Counted from the first letter of the stretch, positions 1 to 8,962 are shown. The stretch: 30,417 bases of DNA from an uncultured Bartonella sp. (GCA_946481695.1 CAMLON010000019.1:1-30417), one strand, 5' to 3'. The notes: generated by a model not told the origin, from the sequence alone. Made by a program: numbers and translations.

Positions 1-1193
1 GGTTGCAGTGGCACTGGGCAGGGCAAAATCCGCCGGGTGACGCAAAGCACGACACTTGGATCATGGCGCAACTCTGGTTGAGGCTGAAGAAGCTTTATGA
101 AAAAGAAGGCGGTGTGTTCCCCGATCCTATCGTCAACCTCCATTGGCCATATGAGGACGAAAGCGAACCTCAGCCGGCAGAACTTGCCAAGGAAATGAAC
201 GGTTATGCTGTCGAAGATCTTTATGATCCGAAAGACCCGACCAAGAAGATCCTTGAAAAAGGCAAACAGGTTCCAGGCTTTGCTTCGTTGAAAGCCGACG
301 GAAGCACTGCTTCGGGCTGCTGGATTTATTCAGGCAGCTTTACTGAAGACGGAAACATGATGGCACGGCGTGATAACACCGACTATGATGGTGCCGGACT
401 TTATCCGAAGTGGACATTCGCATGGCCTGCAAACCGTCGTATTCTCTATAATCGCGCATCAGCCGATTTTGACGGTAAGGCCTGGGATCCGGAGCGTAAG
501 GTTATCGAATGGAATGGCGAGAAATGGACGGGATTTGATGTTCCGGATATTCCGCCGGCATCCGATCCACACGCTGTCGGTCCGTTTATCATGAATGCGG
601 AAGGCACTGGCCGACTCTTCACGCTTGCCGGACTTCGTGACGGTCCGTTCCCGGTTCACTACGAACCGTTCGAATCGCCGATCGTCAACCCGATTGCTCC
701 GAATATCCGCGGTAATCCGGCTGCTCGTATCTTTGATGAAGATCTTGCACAATTGGGAACAAGTGACGAATTCCCATATGCAGCAACGTCATATCGCTTG
801 ACCGAGCACTTCCACTATTGGACGAAGAACAACCGGATCAATGCTGCTTTGCAGCCGCAATTCTTTGTCGAGATTTCGGAAGAACTGGCTGCTGAAAAAG
901 GCGTTGTAAAAGGTGATTGGGTCAGAGTCTGGAACAAACGCGGGCAGGTTTTTGCCAAAGCGCTGGTTACCAAACGTATCCGTCCGATCATTTGTGATGG
1001 AAAGCCTGTTCATGTCATTGGCATTCCACTGCATTGGGGCTTTATCGGTGAGGCGAAGAAAGGTTTTGGGCCTAACTCGCTCACACCATTTGTTGGCGAT
1101 GCCAATTCCCAGACGCCTGAATTCAAGGCATTTCTGGTGAATATGGAAAAATCGAAAGCACCAGTCGATGAGAATGGAAAGGCGGAACAATGA
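1..1193 (+). CDS. fdoG: Formate dehydrogenase-N alpha subunit, C-terminal part (5' truncated by window)
   Basis: This is the large catalytic subunit of the membrane-bound respiratory formate dehydrogenase, which oxidises formate at a molybdenum or tungsten bis-MGD cofactor in the periplasm. Only about the last 396 codons are present and the frame runs off the left edge, so the apparent TTG at base 3 is an internal leucine. The visible part covers the end of the catalytic region and the C-terminal molybdopterin-dinucleotide-binding beta-barrel domain (roughly window residues 275-370, with [24 protein letters not shown] and a GIPLHWGF segment). The last residues overlap the beta-subunit start by four bases (ATGA), as expected for an fdnGHI/fdoGHI operon. 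The active-site Cys or selenocysteine, the twin-arginine signal and the N-terminal 4Fe-4S site lie outside the window, so selenium use cannot be judged. The fdoG versus fdnG label is arbitrary. Confidence 0.93.
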   Translation, partial: LQWHWAGQNPPGDAKHDTWIMAQLWLRLKKLYEKEGGVFPDPIVNLHWPYEDESEPQPAELAKEMNGYAVEDLYDPKDPTKKILEKGKQVPGFASLKADGSTASGCWIYSGSFTEDGNMMARRDNTDYDGAGLYPKWTFAWPANRRILYNRASADFDGKAWDPERKVIEWNGEKWTGFDVPDIPPASDPHAVGPFIMNAEGTGRLFTLAGLRDGPFPVHYEPFESPIVNPIAPNIRGNPAARIFDEDLAQLGTSDEFPYAATSYRLTEHFHYWTKNNRINAALQPQFFVEISEELAAEKGVVKGDWVRVWNKRGQVFAKALVTKRIRPIICDGKPVHVIGIPLHWGFIGEAKKGFGPNSLTPFVGDANSQTPEFKAFLVNMEKSKAPVDENGKAEQ

Positions 1194-2134
1194 TTAATAT
1201 CAATCCTCCAACACAGGATAAAATCGAACCGCAGATCGGTCCGGATGATTACATCCGGATTTCCGCTTCGCCAGCGCCGAAACCGAAGCGAAAATTGGAA
1301 GAAATCGCCAAGCTGATTGACGTTTCACGCTGCATCGGCTGTAAAGCTTGCCAATCGGCCTGTTCGGAGTGGAACGAACTGAACCCCGAAATTGGTGACA
1401 ATGTCGGTGTTTATGACAACCCACGTGACCTTTCTCCGGACGCTTTCACAATTATGCGTTTCACAGAATGGGTTAATCCGGAAACAGATGCACTCGAATG
1501 GCTTATCCGCAAGGATGGTTGCATGCATTGTTCGGAACCGGGATGTCTTGCCGCTTGCCCGTCACCGGGTGCTATCGTGCAATATTCCAACGGTATTGTG
1601 GATTTTATTCACGATAAATGTATCGGTTGCGGTTATTGCATTAAAGGCTGTCCTTTCAATATTCCGCGTGTCTCGCAAGTAACCCACAGAGCCTATAAAT
1701 GCACCTTGTGTTCGGACCGTGTTGCTGTCGGGCAGAAGCCTGCTTGTGCAAAAACCTGCCCGACCGAAGCGATTATGTTCGGGACAAAAGCCGAGCTTAA
1801 AGAACATGCCAAAGAGCGCATTGCCGATCTGAAAGCCCGCGGTTACAAGAATGCCGGCCTTTATGACCCGCAAGGTGTTGGCGGAACGCACGTCATGTAT
1901 GTTCTCCATCATGCCGACAAGCCAAGCATTTATGCAAATCTGCCGGAAGACCCGCACATTTCACCGATTGTGAAAACGTGGAAGGGCATTTCCAAATATT
2001 TCGGGCTTGGTGCTATTGCTGCGGCTATCCTTGGAGCTGCCGCACATGGTATCTTCATCGGGCGTACAAGAGTAACCAAACACGATGAAGAACGAGCCGA
2101 AAAGACTCTGGAGGATATCGATCATGACGCATAA
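1190..2134 (+). CDS. fdoH: Formate dehydrogenase-N beta subunit, four-cluster ferredoxin protein
   Basis: This iron-sulfur subunit (314 aa) carries electrons from the alpha subunit to the membrane cytochrome b. Four cysteine quartets for [4Fe-4S] clusters are complete: C48/C51/C54/C58 ([11 protein letters not shown]), C111/C114/C119/C123, C144/C147/C150/C154 ([11 protein letters not shown]) and C171/C174/C186/C190. A single hydrophobic helix near residues 272-291 followed by positive residues matches the C-terminal membrane anchor of E. coli FdnH and FdoH. The ATG overlaps the fdoG stop by four bases, implying translational coupling. The length is close to the E. coli protein. Which side of the membrane it occupies is taken from the family. 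Confidence 0.95.
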   Translation: MININPPTQDKIEPQIGPDDYIRISASPAPKPKRKLEEIAKLIDVSRCIGCKACQSACSEWNELNPEIGDNVGVYDNPRDLSPDAFTIMRFTEWVNPETDALEWLIRKDGCMHCSEPGCLAACPSPGAIVQYSNGIVDFIHDKCIGCGYCIKGCPFNIPRVSQVTHRAYKCTLCSDRVAVGQKPACAKTCPTEAIMFGTKAELKEHAKERIADLKARGYKNAGLYDPQGVGGTHVMYVLHHADKPSIYANLPEDPHISPIVKTWKGISKYFGLGAIAAAILGAAAHGIFIGRTRVTKHDEERAEKTLEDIDHDA

Positions 2135-2804
2135 GCTTTATGAAAAATACGATTACGTCCATAAAGGTAATCCGGTTATGGTCGACCGCTATACAAAAGG
2201 CGCGCGCATCAACCACTGGATTGGCGCCATTTCAATGATTCTTTTGGCATTGACCGGTCTGATGATGTATTGGCCACCGCTTTTCCCGCTTTCAAACCTC
2301 ATTGGAGGCGGGCAAGTTGTGCGTACCATTCACCCTTATATCGGTGTTGTCATGGTCATCAGCTTTGCCGGACTTTTCTTCCGCTTCTGGCGCCTCAATA
2401 TCTGGGAAAATACGGATTTGAAATGGATTGTCGATATCAAGGATGTTCTTGAAGGCGATGAAGAAAAACTGCCAATGATCGGAAAATACAATTTTGGCCA
2501 AAAATGTATTTTCTGGTCGATGTCGATTGGTCTTATCATATTGATTGTGACAGGCTTTATGGTTTGGCAAGCCTATTTTGCACCTTTTGTTCCTATTGAA
2601 TGGCAGCGTTATGCATTGCTTACCCATTCGCTGGTTGCCGCCTGCATTATCGCGGTGTGGATTTTCCATGTCTATGCCGGTTATTGGGTTGCCGGTTCAA
2701 TCGGCGCAATGATAAAGGGCAAGATTTCCGGCGGCTTTGCATGGGCTCACCATCGCAAATGGTATATTGCGCTTTTGAGGGCAAATCGCATTAAAGACCG
2801 TTAG
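2124..2804 (+). CDS. fdoI: Formate dehydrogenase-N gamma subunit, cytochrome b556
   Basis: This membrane subunit (226 aa) holds two b hemes and reduces the quinone pool. An in-frame ATG lies upstream at 2085, but the ATG at 2124 is preferred because GGAGG sits 9 bases ahead of it and the resulting N-terminus ([12 protein letters not shown]) fits the family. Four membrane segments can be picked out, near residues 32-50, 72-90, 128-150 and 165-190. Histidines placed like the heme ligands are H31 (NHWIG), H70 (TIHPYIG), H168 (LTHSL) and H182 (FHVYAG). The gene overlaps fdoH by 11 bases and ends the operon at a strong terminator. The assembly genes fdhE and fdhD are not downstream here. Confidence 0.94.
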   Translation: MTHKLYEKYDYVHKGNPVMVDRYTKGARINHWIGAISMILLALTGLMMYWPPLFPLSNLIGGGQVVRTIHPYIGVVMVISFAGLFFRFWRLNIWENTDLKWIVDIKDVLEGDEEKLPMIGKYNFGQKCIFWSMSIGLIILIVTGFMVWQAYFAPFVPIEWQRYALLTHSLVAACIIAVWIFHVYAGYWVAGSIGAMIKGKISGGFAWAHHRKWYIALLRANRIKDR

Positions 2805-2832
2805 GTTCAGGCCTTGAGGTTTCAATGAATTT

Positions 2833-2870
2833 AACCGCAATGTTTTTCCAAACATTGCGGTTTTATATTT
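2833..2870 (+). terminator. Rho-independent terminator of the formate dehydrogenase operon
   Basis: A perfect 13-bp inverted repeat (AACCGCAATGTTT at 2833-2845, its complement at 2850-2862) with a 4-base loop is followed by TTATATTTTT. It lies 28 bases after the fdoI stop. Confidence 0.9.
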
Positions 2871-3030
2871 TTAAGCGTTGTTTTGTTGTCGATATTATCA
2901 AAGCAATGCCGCAGAAGTCGAAAGAACCTGATAAGAACCCCTGAAATAAATCGGGCATTCGCACTTCTTTTCAGAGGCTTTGTCTTATTTTCAGGTTTGC
3001 TGTTTTAAAATCTCTACGGATTCTAATTGT

Positions 3031-3501
3031 CTAGTTATGTCCGGTTGAACCAAACCCTTTGGTGCCGCGAATTGTATCCGAAGTTGTTGTGGTTTCCACA
3101 ACGGCAATTTGCGGAGCCGGAGAAATGACAGTTTGTGCAATTCTCATGCCGCGGGTAATTGTGAATGGTTCCTGACCGAGATTGATAAGCAGAACTTTGA
3201 TTTCACCGCGATAATCGCTGTCGATTGTGCCGGGTGTATTCAAACAGGTAACGCCGTTTTTGAAGGCCAGCCCCGAACGCGGGCGAATTTGTGCCTCATA
3301 TCCTTCCGGTAACTCGAATATCAAACCTGTAGGGACGAGTGCGCGTTCACCGGAGGAAAGGATAAGCTCTTTTCCTTCTTCCAATGCCGCTCTCAAATCC
3401 ATTCCCGCCGAGCCTGCGGTTTCATAGCAAGGCAATTTCAGCCCTTCCGAATGGGGAAGGCGACGAATGGCGAGTTTTATGGAAGAATCTGTTTGCGACA
3501 T
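3031..3501 (-). CDS. dut: dUTP diphosphatase (trimeric dUTPase)
   Basis: It hydrolyses dUTP to dUMP and pyrophosphate, keeping uracil out of DNA and supplying dUMP for thymidylate synthesis. All five motifs of the trimeric family are present in order: AGMDLRA (32-38), RSG (75-77), GTIDSDYRG (91-99, with D94 as the likely catalytic aspartate), GMRIAQ (118-123) and the glycine-rich C-terminal arm GTKGFGSTG (146-154). At 156 aa the length is normal. The ATG at 3501 has AAGG a few bases upstream. It is read in the same direction as mbfA, 85 bases downstream of it; I see no strong terminator or promoter between them, so co-transcription is possible but unproven. Confidence 0.95.
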   Translation of the reverse strand: MSQTDSSIKLAIRRLPHSEGLKLPCYETAGSAGMDLRAALEEGKELILSSGERALVPTGLIFELPEGYEAQIRPRSGLAFKNGVTCLNTPGTIDSDYRGEIKVLLINLGQEPFTITRGMRIAQTVISPAPQIAVVETTTTSDTIRGTKGFGSTGHN

Positions 3502-3586
3502 GGAAAGCCTTCAGGACGATATAATCACTGCCAACCCTTTTAAAGGGGATAGCGAAAAGTTACAAGTTCTCTTGGAGCGGTCTTTT

Positions 3587-4573
3587 TCAAGCGCTACCGA
3601 TAAGAATACCGGTTGCAAAAACCAGAGCCCCGCCGACAACAACCTGTAAAGCGGCACGCCAGAATGGTGTTTCCATAAATTTGTTCTGGATCCATGCAAT
3701 TGCCCACAATTCAAAAAACACAACAGCAAATGCAATGGCAATTGCGATGTGAAAATCGGGAATGAGAAACGGAAGCGCGTGTCCAAGACCACCCAAAGAG
3801 GTCATAACACCATTGGCAATGCCGCGTTTGATTGGTGAGCCGCGACCGGATAGTTTTCCGTCATCGTGGGCGGCTTCGGTAAAGCCCATTGATATACCGG
3901 CGCCGAGTGAAGCGGATAAACCGACGAGAAATGTTTGTCTCGTGTCACCGGTGGCAAAGGCAGCCGCAAAAATCGGTGCCAGAGTTGAAACCGAACCATC
4001 CATCAAACCGGCAAGACCGGGCTGGATCCAAGTGAGAAGCGTTTGCTTGCGTTCTTTTGCACGTTCTTCATCGGCAACCGATTTCGGCGTGTATTTTTTT
4101 TCAAGCTCGATCGCCACATCTTCGTGGTGTTTTTCTTCAAGCGCAAGATCGCCCAGGAGTTTGCGGATTTCCGCATCCTTGGCATGCTCGGCAGCCTGTT
4201 CATAAAAGCGTGCCGATTGGTCTTCCATTTGTGCAACCGAATCACGCACTTTATCAATACCGAGCGGGCGAACCAACCAATCCGGTTTGCGATCATAAAA
4301 GCCGCTGACATGTTCGCGCCGGATAAGCGGAATCATTTTGCCAAAACGTTTTTCAAAAATCTTTATCAGCCTGTCGCGGTGGCTATGTTCCTCATCCGCC
4401 ATTTTTTCAAAAATCTTGGCAGTTGCGGGAAACTCGTCACGTAAACCATCAGCATAGTTAAGATAGATGCGCTCGTCATCTTCTTCAGAGGAAATGGCAA
4501 GAGCGAGAATTTCCTTTTCGCTAAGCGAGGAAAATGGTTTGCGATAGGAAGAGGCGAAAAGTTTTGAAAACAT
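3587..4573 (-). CDS. mbfA: MbfA-type iron exporter (ferritin-like domain fused to VIT1/CCC1 domain)
   Basis: The protein (328 aa) has two parts. Residues 15-165 are a ferritin/rubrerythrin-like helical domain with acidic and histidine metal ligands (E30/E31, the EEHSH around 61-65, and EEKHH at 146-150). Residues 180-328 form a VIT1/CCC1-type membrane domain with about five helices. This fusion is the signature of membrane-bound ferritin A, shown in Bradyrhizobium and Agrobacterium to export iron and protect against iron and peroxide stress. The palindrome at 4588-4602, 15 bases upstream of the start, matches an iron control element, so repression by Irr when iron is low is expected. Function is assigned from architecture plus operator; metal specificity is inferred. 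Confidence 0.9.
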   Translation of the reverse strand: MFSKLFASSYRKPFSSLSEKEILALAISSEEDDERIYLNYADGLRDEFPATAKIFEKMADEEHSHRDRLIKIFEKRFGKMIPLIRREHVSGFYDRKPDWLVRPLGIDKVRDSVAQMEDQSARFYEQAAEHAKDAEIRKLLGDLALEEKHHEDVAIELEKKYTPKSVADEERAKERKQTLLTWIQPGLAGLMDGSVSTLAPIFAAAFATGDTRQTFLVGLSASLGAGISMGFTEAAHDDGKLSGRGSPIKRGIANGVMTSLGGLGHALPFLIPDFHIAIAIAFAVVFFELWAIAWIQNKFMETPFWRAALQVVVGGALVFATGILIGSA

Positions 4574-5207
4574 TTGGAACCTGAAAATTAGAATTATTCT
4601 AAACTAATCGAGTTGGTAAGAATTTCAATTGTAAAATACGCTTTGCACCGGATTGTGAATTGCCTTTATCCGGCTGGAACGCGTGTTGAGATGGATGAGT
4701 GGCGGGGCCTAAGCCTTTTAAATCAGGTTGCAAGCCGGAATACGGGGCTTTTCTGCGCTCCTCCAACCGTTTCCAACCGGAATTTTTGTTTGCACCCGTC
4801 TGGTTTTGATAAACATGATCGCTCTACCCAATCTCCGGTTTTCAATAAACGGAATTTAACCCCTTTTGATTTGTGACAAAAATAAACCTGAATGTCACCC
4901 TTAGAATTGCAAAAAAGCAATTTCCTCTCCACATTATCCGGCGCGGATGAAAATTCGCCGATAGCGCAGAACAATCCGGATTAAAATGTAAGAAGTGCTC
5001 TATAGCGACCATCGGCGTTGGTTTTCATTGCCACTCCAACCGGTTTATTTATGCCCGATCATTCGCTTATATTTTGGAACAATATTTGGAACGCTATAAA
5101 GGGGAAGGAATAATTATCACTTCCTCCAAGAGGCTATAAAGATAAAGCCGATGTCTCCGGAATTAAAGAGACATTCATGACAAATATCTATAAAGCCTCG
5201 CTAACAG
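4574..5207. other. Intergenic stretch without a convincing gene
   Basis: Apart from the iron control element, I find nothing firm. Short overlapping open frames on both strands (4613-4876, 4723-4974) lack good ribosome sites and recognisable motifs. The octamer CTATAAAG occurs three times (5094, 5134, 5188), TTTGGAAC twice within 20 bases (about 5073-5092), and ATGTCTC/GAGACAT forms a 7-bp hairpin (5151-5174). None of these is followed by a T-run in a way that marks a terminator. The stretch could be decayed coding sequence or the leader of something unrecognised. Confidence 0.5.
4588..4602 (-). promoter_or_regulatory. Iron control element (Irr operator) of mbfA
   Basis: TTAGAATTATTCTAA is a perfect palindrome around one central base. 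It matches the rhizobial ICE (TTTAGAA-N-TTCTAAA type) and on the minus strand is extended by one further T. It lies 15-29 bases before the mbfA ATG. A possible minus-strand promoter, TTACCA-N17-TAATTC, would place the -10 inside the palindrome, which fits repression by Irr. The promoter hexamers are a weak call; the palindrome is directly visible. Confidence 0.75.
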
Positions 5208-5699
5208 CTAGAGAATTCTTTGCATCAACACAAGATTGAGCCACTGTCCGGCCTTTGTGCCGACTTCCGGCATGTGTCCGGTAATGGTGAAACCGAAGGC
5301 TTTATGAATGGCTATGGATGCTTTATTACCCGCTTCAATACCGGCAATAAGCACATGGATATGGTTTTGTTCGGCATGGGTAATCAAGGCACCGAGAAGT
5401 TTTTTTCCGATGCCTTTGCCGCGTTGGGTTTTTTCAATATAAATGGATATTTCGGCAGAATAGCGATATCCCTCGAAAGGTCTGAACGGGCCATAGCTTG
5501 CATAACCGACAGTTTTACTATCATCATCTGCTACAAGAACCGGATATCCGCTTGCATTTCTTGTCTTTAGCCATTCCCGACGATTATCAATATCGACGGT
5601 TTTTTCATTCCAGATGGCAAGTGTGTTTTTTACTGCATCATTATAAATATCTGTGATGGCTTCGAGATCACGTTCTTCGGCCGGTCTAATAGTAATCAT
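5208..5699 (-). CDS. GNAT acetyltransferase of the phosphinothricin/methionine-derivative (Pat/MnaT) type
   Basis: This 163-aa protein transfers an acetyl group from acetyl-CoA to an amine. The GNAT acetyl-CoA loop is clear at QRGKGIG (92-98), followed by KKLL, with GNKASIAIHKAFGF (124-137) as the usual motif B region. The start (MITIRPAEERDLEAITDIYNDAV) and the segment around YGPFRPFEGYRYSAE (69-83) are typical of the family that includes E. coli YncA/MnaT and Pat/Bar. The natural substrate is probably an amino acid analogue such as methionine sulfoximine, which is inferred from family only. No strong Shine-Dalgarno precedes the ATG. It stands alone, about 80 bases downstream of gluQ. Confidence 0.88.
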   Translation of the reverse strand: MITIRPAEERDLEAITDIYNDAVKNTLAIWNEKTVDIDNRREWLKTRNASGYPVLVADDDSKTVGYASYGPFRPFEGYRYSAEISIYIEKTQRGKGIGKKLLGALITHAEQNHIHVLIAGIEAGNKASIAIHKAFGFTITGHMPEVGTKAGQWLNLVLMQRIL

Positions 5700-5780
5700 T
5701 TTTAAAATCCATCGAATATTATGATTTCAAACCCTAATCGTTTTTTAAAACGGTGGGAAGAGGGGGAACTGTAGCAACGG

Positions 5781-6659
5781 TCAAATTTCCGGCAAAATGG
5801 CAAGAATGTCTTGTACCGATAGCCCGTGTTCACGCAGCGAGCGCAAACTTGTATCTTTGCTGGATTTTGACAATTTGTGCCCGTCTCGACCAAGAACCAG
5901 CGGGTGGTGGTAATAAAGCGGCGGTTTATAACCCAGAATCTCCTGTAACAGCCGGTGAACCGAAGTTGCTTGAAAGAGATCGGCTCCTCTTACGACATGG
6001 CTGATCTTTTGAAGAGCATCGTCGACAACAACCGATAAATGATAGCTTGTCGGGATGTCTTTGCGCGCGATAATGACATCACCCCAAAGTTCCGGACGAG
6101 CTATAATTTTTTCGGTTTCATGGCCTTTAAATTCGTACCAAAAAAGCTCTTTGTTTAAAAAACGCCGTGCCAGCTCCATATTAAGCCGCCATGAATAGGG
6201 CACACCTTCGGCGATCATTTTTTTCGCTTTCACAGGTGAAAGAGAGCGTTCATCTGTCGGGTAAAGTGGCACTCCATCGGGATCACGCGGCCAATTCTTA
6301 CCCTTCCGTTCAGCTTCGGCAATGATTTCTTTCACCTCGCCACGGGTCAAAAATGCAGGATAGACAAGTCCGAGTTTTTCAAGTTCGTTGAATGCCTTTC
6401 TATAGTCGGAAAAATGTTCCGACTGGCGTCTGAACGGCTTTTGAAAATCGCATTCGAGCCATGAAAGATCTTCAACAATTGCATTTTCAAACTCTGTTGT
6501 GCAACGAATTGTATCAATATTTTCCATGCGCAAGATAAGCTCGCCATTCAACTCATCGGCGATATGCTTGTTCACAAGTGCCGAATAGGCGTGCCCCAGA
6601 TGCAAATATCCATTGGGACTGGGGGCAAAACGTAATCTGGCAGTTTTAGTGTTCACCAT
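5781..6659 (-). CDS. gluQ: Glutamyl-Q tRNA(Asp) synthetase
   Basis: This class I synthetase-like protein (about 292 aa) lacks an anticodon-binding domain and attaches glutamate to queuosine at position 34 of tRNA-Asp. Visible motifs are FAPSPNGYLHLGH (11-23, HIGH motif) and KLSKS near residue 262 (KMSKS motif), with the catalytic-domain core RPELWGDVIIARKDI. The paired cysteines that bind zinc in E. coli YadB are absent: the matching stretch reads YPAFLTRGE. A GTG lies at 6674, but the ATG at 6659 gives a better N-terminus; the start is uncertain by a few codons. It overlaps the end of the dsbB-like gene by 14 bases, so the two are probably co-translated with the upstream yqaA gene. Confidence 0.92.
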   Translation of the reverse strand: MVNTKTARLRFAPSPNGYLHLGHAYSALVNKHIADELNGELILRMENIDTIRCTTEFENAIVEDLSWLECDFQKPFRRQSEHFSDYRKAFNELEKLGLVYPAFLTRGEVKEIIAEAERKGKNWPRDPDGVPLYPTDERSLSPVKAKKMIAEGVPYSWRLNMELARRFLNKELFWYEFKGHETEKIIARPELWGDVIIARKDIPTSYHLSVVVDDALQKISHVVRGADLFQATSVHRLLQEILGYKPPLYYHHPLVLGRDGHKLSKSSKDTSLRSLREHGLSVQDILAILPEI

Positions 6660-7188
6660 TCTTCTTGAAGGCACAAAACGAGCCGATAAAACCCAGAACA
6701 GTCAAAATGAGACTTGAAACACCATTCCAACCGGCAAATGAAAGACCGAGAAAATATCCTGCGGCCTTGTCGCAAGAGGGGGGGCGTTTGCTATTCAAAT
6801 TGGCGAGCAAATCATTTGCATCGGTGGTAATCGCGGTTGCTGCAGCCGAACAATCTGTCGGCCCTTGCCAGAATTTATACTCGGCTCCGGCGTGATAGAT
6901 AGATAGACCGCAATTATAGAGCATCAAAACGGCGCAAATTAAAAAAAGCACACGGATAAGAATCCCCGGCTTTCCCTTTAAAGACAGAATAAAAGTAACA
7001 GCCATCAAAGGGATGCCCGAATAATAGGGAATACGTTCTTCAAGGCACAATTTGCACGGCATATAGCCGCCAATATGTTCAAAGCCGAGTGCCGTTCCAA
7101 TCGCGATCACCATAATGACCAGCATCAAACATGACAGAATCGTTTGAAGCCGTCCGGATAAATAAATGGGCGAGGCGAAACCGATCAC
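6646..7188 (-). CDS. dsbB: DsbB-like disulfide bond formation protein
   Basis: This is a four-helix inner-membrane protein (180 aa) of the DsbB/BdbC family, which re-oxidises periplasmic thiol oxidases and passes electrons to quinone. The first redox pair is C45-K-L-C48 after helix 1, in the context PCKLCLEERIPYY. The second periplasmic loop carries C113 and C139, and GLSFAGWNG (148-156) leads into the last helix, as in the alphaproteobacterial family. The start is GTG at 7188, with AAGGA 7 bases upstream. It lies 11 bases after yqaA and overlaps gluQ. A DsbA partner is not in the window. Confidence 0.88.
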   Translation of the reverse strand: MIGFASPIYLSGRLQTILSCLMLVIMVIAIGTALGFEHIGGYMPCKLCLEERIPYYSGIPLMAVTFILSLKGKPGILIRVLFLICAVLMLYNCGLSIYHAGAEYKFWQGPTDCSAAATAITTDANDLLANLNSKRPPSCDKAAGYFLGLSFAGWNGVSSLILTVLGFIGSFCAFKKNGEH

Positions 7189-7199
7189 TCCGAATTCCT

Positions 7200-7787
7200 T
7201 TAAACCAATATTTTATAAAAAATATAGCCGATTATCAGAACAGTGCAAGCGATAGCGATAATCCATTTGAGCCTGGGCAGGATATATTCGAGCATGGCTG
7301 CACCATAACGGCTTATGAGCCAGGCCAGACAATAGAAACGCGCACTGCGTGTGATAATTGCCGAAAGGATGAAAATCCATATATTCATTCCCACAACACC
7401 GGCAAGAATCGTCACTACCTTGATTGGTGGCAGGTGTGATATTCCCGACGTAATGAGCAAAAGCAGAATGATTTCCATACTGGTATTGCTGCGCAATGCC
7501 TCGAAGGTTTCAAATTTTCCATAAAATTCGAGAACCGGTTTTGCTATTGCTTCATATGCAAAATGGCCGATAAGCCATCCAAGTACGCCGCCAAGAACAG
7601 AAAACAGCGATGCGATAAAGGCATAGCGATAGGTCTTTTCTTTGTTGATAAGCGACATAGGGATAAACAGAACATCGGCGGGAATGAGAAAGACAGAGCT
7701 TTCCACAAAAGCGATAAACGCCAGCCAATATTCTGCCGACCGGCGGCCCGCAAGAGATAGTGTCCAGTCTCCGAGCTTTTTTAGCAT
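7200..7787 (-). CDS. yqaA: YqaA/DedA-family membrane protein
   Basis: This integral membrane protein (195 aa) belongs to the SNARE-associated DedA superfamily, whose members are linked to lipid carrier flipping and envelope integrity. The YqaA branch itself has no firm biochemical role. The sequence shows a short basic N-terminus, helices near 20-40, 50-80, 110-150 and 165-190, and the family segment ESSVFLIPADVLFIPM followed by a glycine-rich GGVLGWLIGH. A TTG 18 bases upstream is in frame, but the ATG at 7787 follows GAGGAAAAGAAG and is preferred. It heads the yqaA-dsbB-gluQ run and is divergent from tRNA-Leu. Confidence 0.85.
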   Translation of the reverse strand: MLKKLGDWTLSLAGRRSAEYWLAFIAFVESSVFLIPADVLFIPMSLINKEKTYRYAFIASLFSVLGGVLGWLIGHFAYEAIAKPVLEFYGKFETFEALRSNTSMEIILLLLITSGISHLPPIKVVTILAGVVGMNIWIFILSAIITRSARFYCLAWLISRYGAAMLEYILPRLKWIIAIACTVLIIGYIFYKILV

Positions 7788-7885
7788 TCTTCTTTTCCTC
7801 GTCAATGATGCTATCTCTAAAGAGGGTTAAAGCGTTAATCCAGTAGCTCGAACAAATTTTTTTAAGATAATTGTGCGTAAGACAG

Positions 7886-7913
7886 TTGACGAGACATCGG
7901 TTCTTAATATAAC
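7886..7913 (+). promoter_or_regulatory. Promoter of tRNA-Leu
   Basis: TTGACG (7886-7891), 16 bases, then TATAAC (7908-7913) resembles a housekeeping sigma promoter. It lies 43 bases before the tRNA 5' end. Confidence 0.55.
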
Positions 7914-7956
7914 TCAACAAATCCATGACACAGGTTTGTGTCCTCACTTCATCGAT

Positions 7957-8042
7957 GCGGGTGTGGTGGAACTGGTAGACGCGCCAGACTCAAAATCTGG
8001 TTCCCAAAAGGAGTGTCGGTTCGATTCCGACCACCCGCACCA
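7957..8042 (+). tRNA. tRNA-Leu (anticodon CAA)
   Basis: The acceptor stem GCGGGTG/CACCCGC is perfect, followed by discriminator A and an encoded CCA. The anticodon arm CCAGA-CTCAAAA-TCTGG gives anticodon CAA, which reads UUG. A long variable arm and the T-arm loop TTCGATT complete a class II tRNA of 86 bases. Confidence 0.96.
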
Positions 8043-8457
8043 ATCAGACTTTCATGATTCCTGGGCTTCATTGCTATTTTGTTGGCTGCTTGAAGATGTT
8101 CTTCAAGAAAAATCTTGAAACAAATAATTTTTATAAAATTATCTGGTGATAATAATTTCTTGGTATGAAAGCCCGTATGCGGCTTTTTTCCCCCATATAA
8201 AAACACCTTGTCATTCGGCTTTTTAACTATTCAAGAAAAATTCCGTCACTTTTTTCGTGTCGTATAGACGCAAAAATTCAAGTCTCCCCAACCGATATTA
8301 AAAAAAACGTTTCAGTAACCCGCCGCTTATATCAAAAACATAAAAACGGGTTTGATAATTGCTCTATCGGTCGGGAAACAGATAGACTATCCTCGGCAAA
8401 TCTTTTCCGGCCGTGTTAAAGCAGATAGAGAATACTCAATTATAAAAGGGGCAATTT
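8043..8457. other. Intergenic stretch between tRNA-Leu and arsC-like gene
   Basis: This is AT-rich and without a supportable gene. CTTGAAGA-tgt-TCTTCAAG (8089-8107) is an 8-bp hairpin that could aid processing or termination after the tRNA, but it lacks a following T-run. AAAGGGG just before 8458 is the ribosome site of the next gene. Confidence 0.5.
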
Positions 8458-8829
8458 ATGCAAAATACCGATGTTATCATTTATCATAACCCGCGTTGTG
8501 CAACCTCGCGAAACGTGGTCGGTCTTGTTCGCGCCATGGGATATGAACCCCATATTATCGAATATCTGAAAACACCACCCACACCGGAAATGCTTCTTTG
8601 GCTTGCCAATCGCGCCAATGTTTCTATCCGCGAATTTTTGCGGACGAAAGAACCGGCCTATAAAAAACAGGGTCTTGACGATGAAACATTGCCGGACGAT
8701 GTCATCGCCAGCAAGATGCACGATTATCCTGAATTGATAAACCGGCCGATTGTCGTTTGTCCCAAAGGGGTTCAATTGTGTAGACCGGCCGAAAAGGTAA
8801 CAAATCTTCTGATTTTACCGGAAGAATAA
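8458..8829 (+). CDS. arsC: ArsC-family reductase (glutaredoxin-coupled arsenate reductase type)
   Basis: A thioredoxin-fold protein (123 aa) matching the plasmid R773 ArsC type, which reduces arsenate to arsenite with glutathione and glutaredoxin. The catalytic cysteine is C14 in NPRCATSR. The three arginines that bind oxyanion in that family are matched by R62 (EFLRTKE), R96 (INRPIV) and R109 (LCRPAE). The ATG has AAAGGGG in front. There is no arsR, arsB or acr3 nearby, so the gene stands alone; ArsC-like YfgD-type proteins also occur without ars operons, so the arsenate role is not certain. Confidence 0.85.
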   Translation: MQNTDVIIYHNPRCATSRNVVGLVRAMGYEPHIIEYLKTPPTPEMLLWLANRANVSIREFLRTKEPAYKKQGLDDETLPDDVIASKMHDYPELINRPIVVCPKGVQLCRPAEKVTNLLILPEE

Positions 8830-8962
8830 AGCTTTTTATAAAAGCTGATAATGAGCCGACAAACGTTCGGGCGAAGAACTACAAAAATAATGAAAGTCCG
8901 GTAGGGCTTTCTATTTTCCGGACAAATAGTGTCGGACGAAATGCGCATTAAAAAATCGCCGG

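Noticed and set aside
3..5. TTG as the start of the first gene
   Set aside because: The alpha subunit is far longer than the visible part and the frame is open to the window edge, so this is an internal codon.
4613..4974. Overlapping short frames on opposite strands in the gap after mbfA
   Set aside because: Neither has a good start or recognisable protein features, and the two overlap each other.
5076..5114. EcfG-type promoter from the two GGAAC motifs in the gap before the acetyltransferase
   Set aside because: No GTT-type -10 lies 16-17 bases downstream of either copy, and no plus-strand gene follows.
8089..8107. 8-bp hairpin after tRNA-Leu as a terminator
   Set aside because: It is followed by A-rich sequence and not by a T-run on the plus strand.
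7873..8206. Open frames on both strands across tRNA-Leu
   Set aside because: They overlap an unambiguous tRNA gene and lack ribosome sites.
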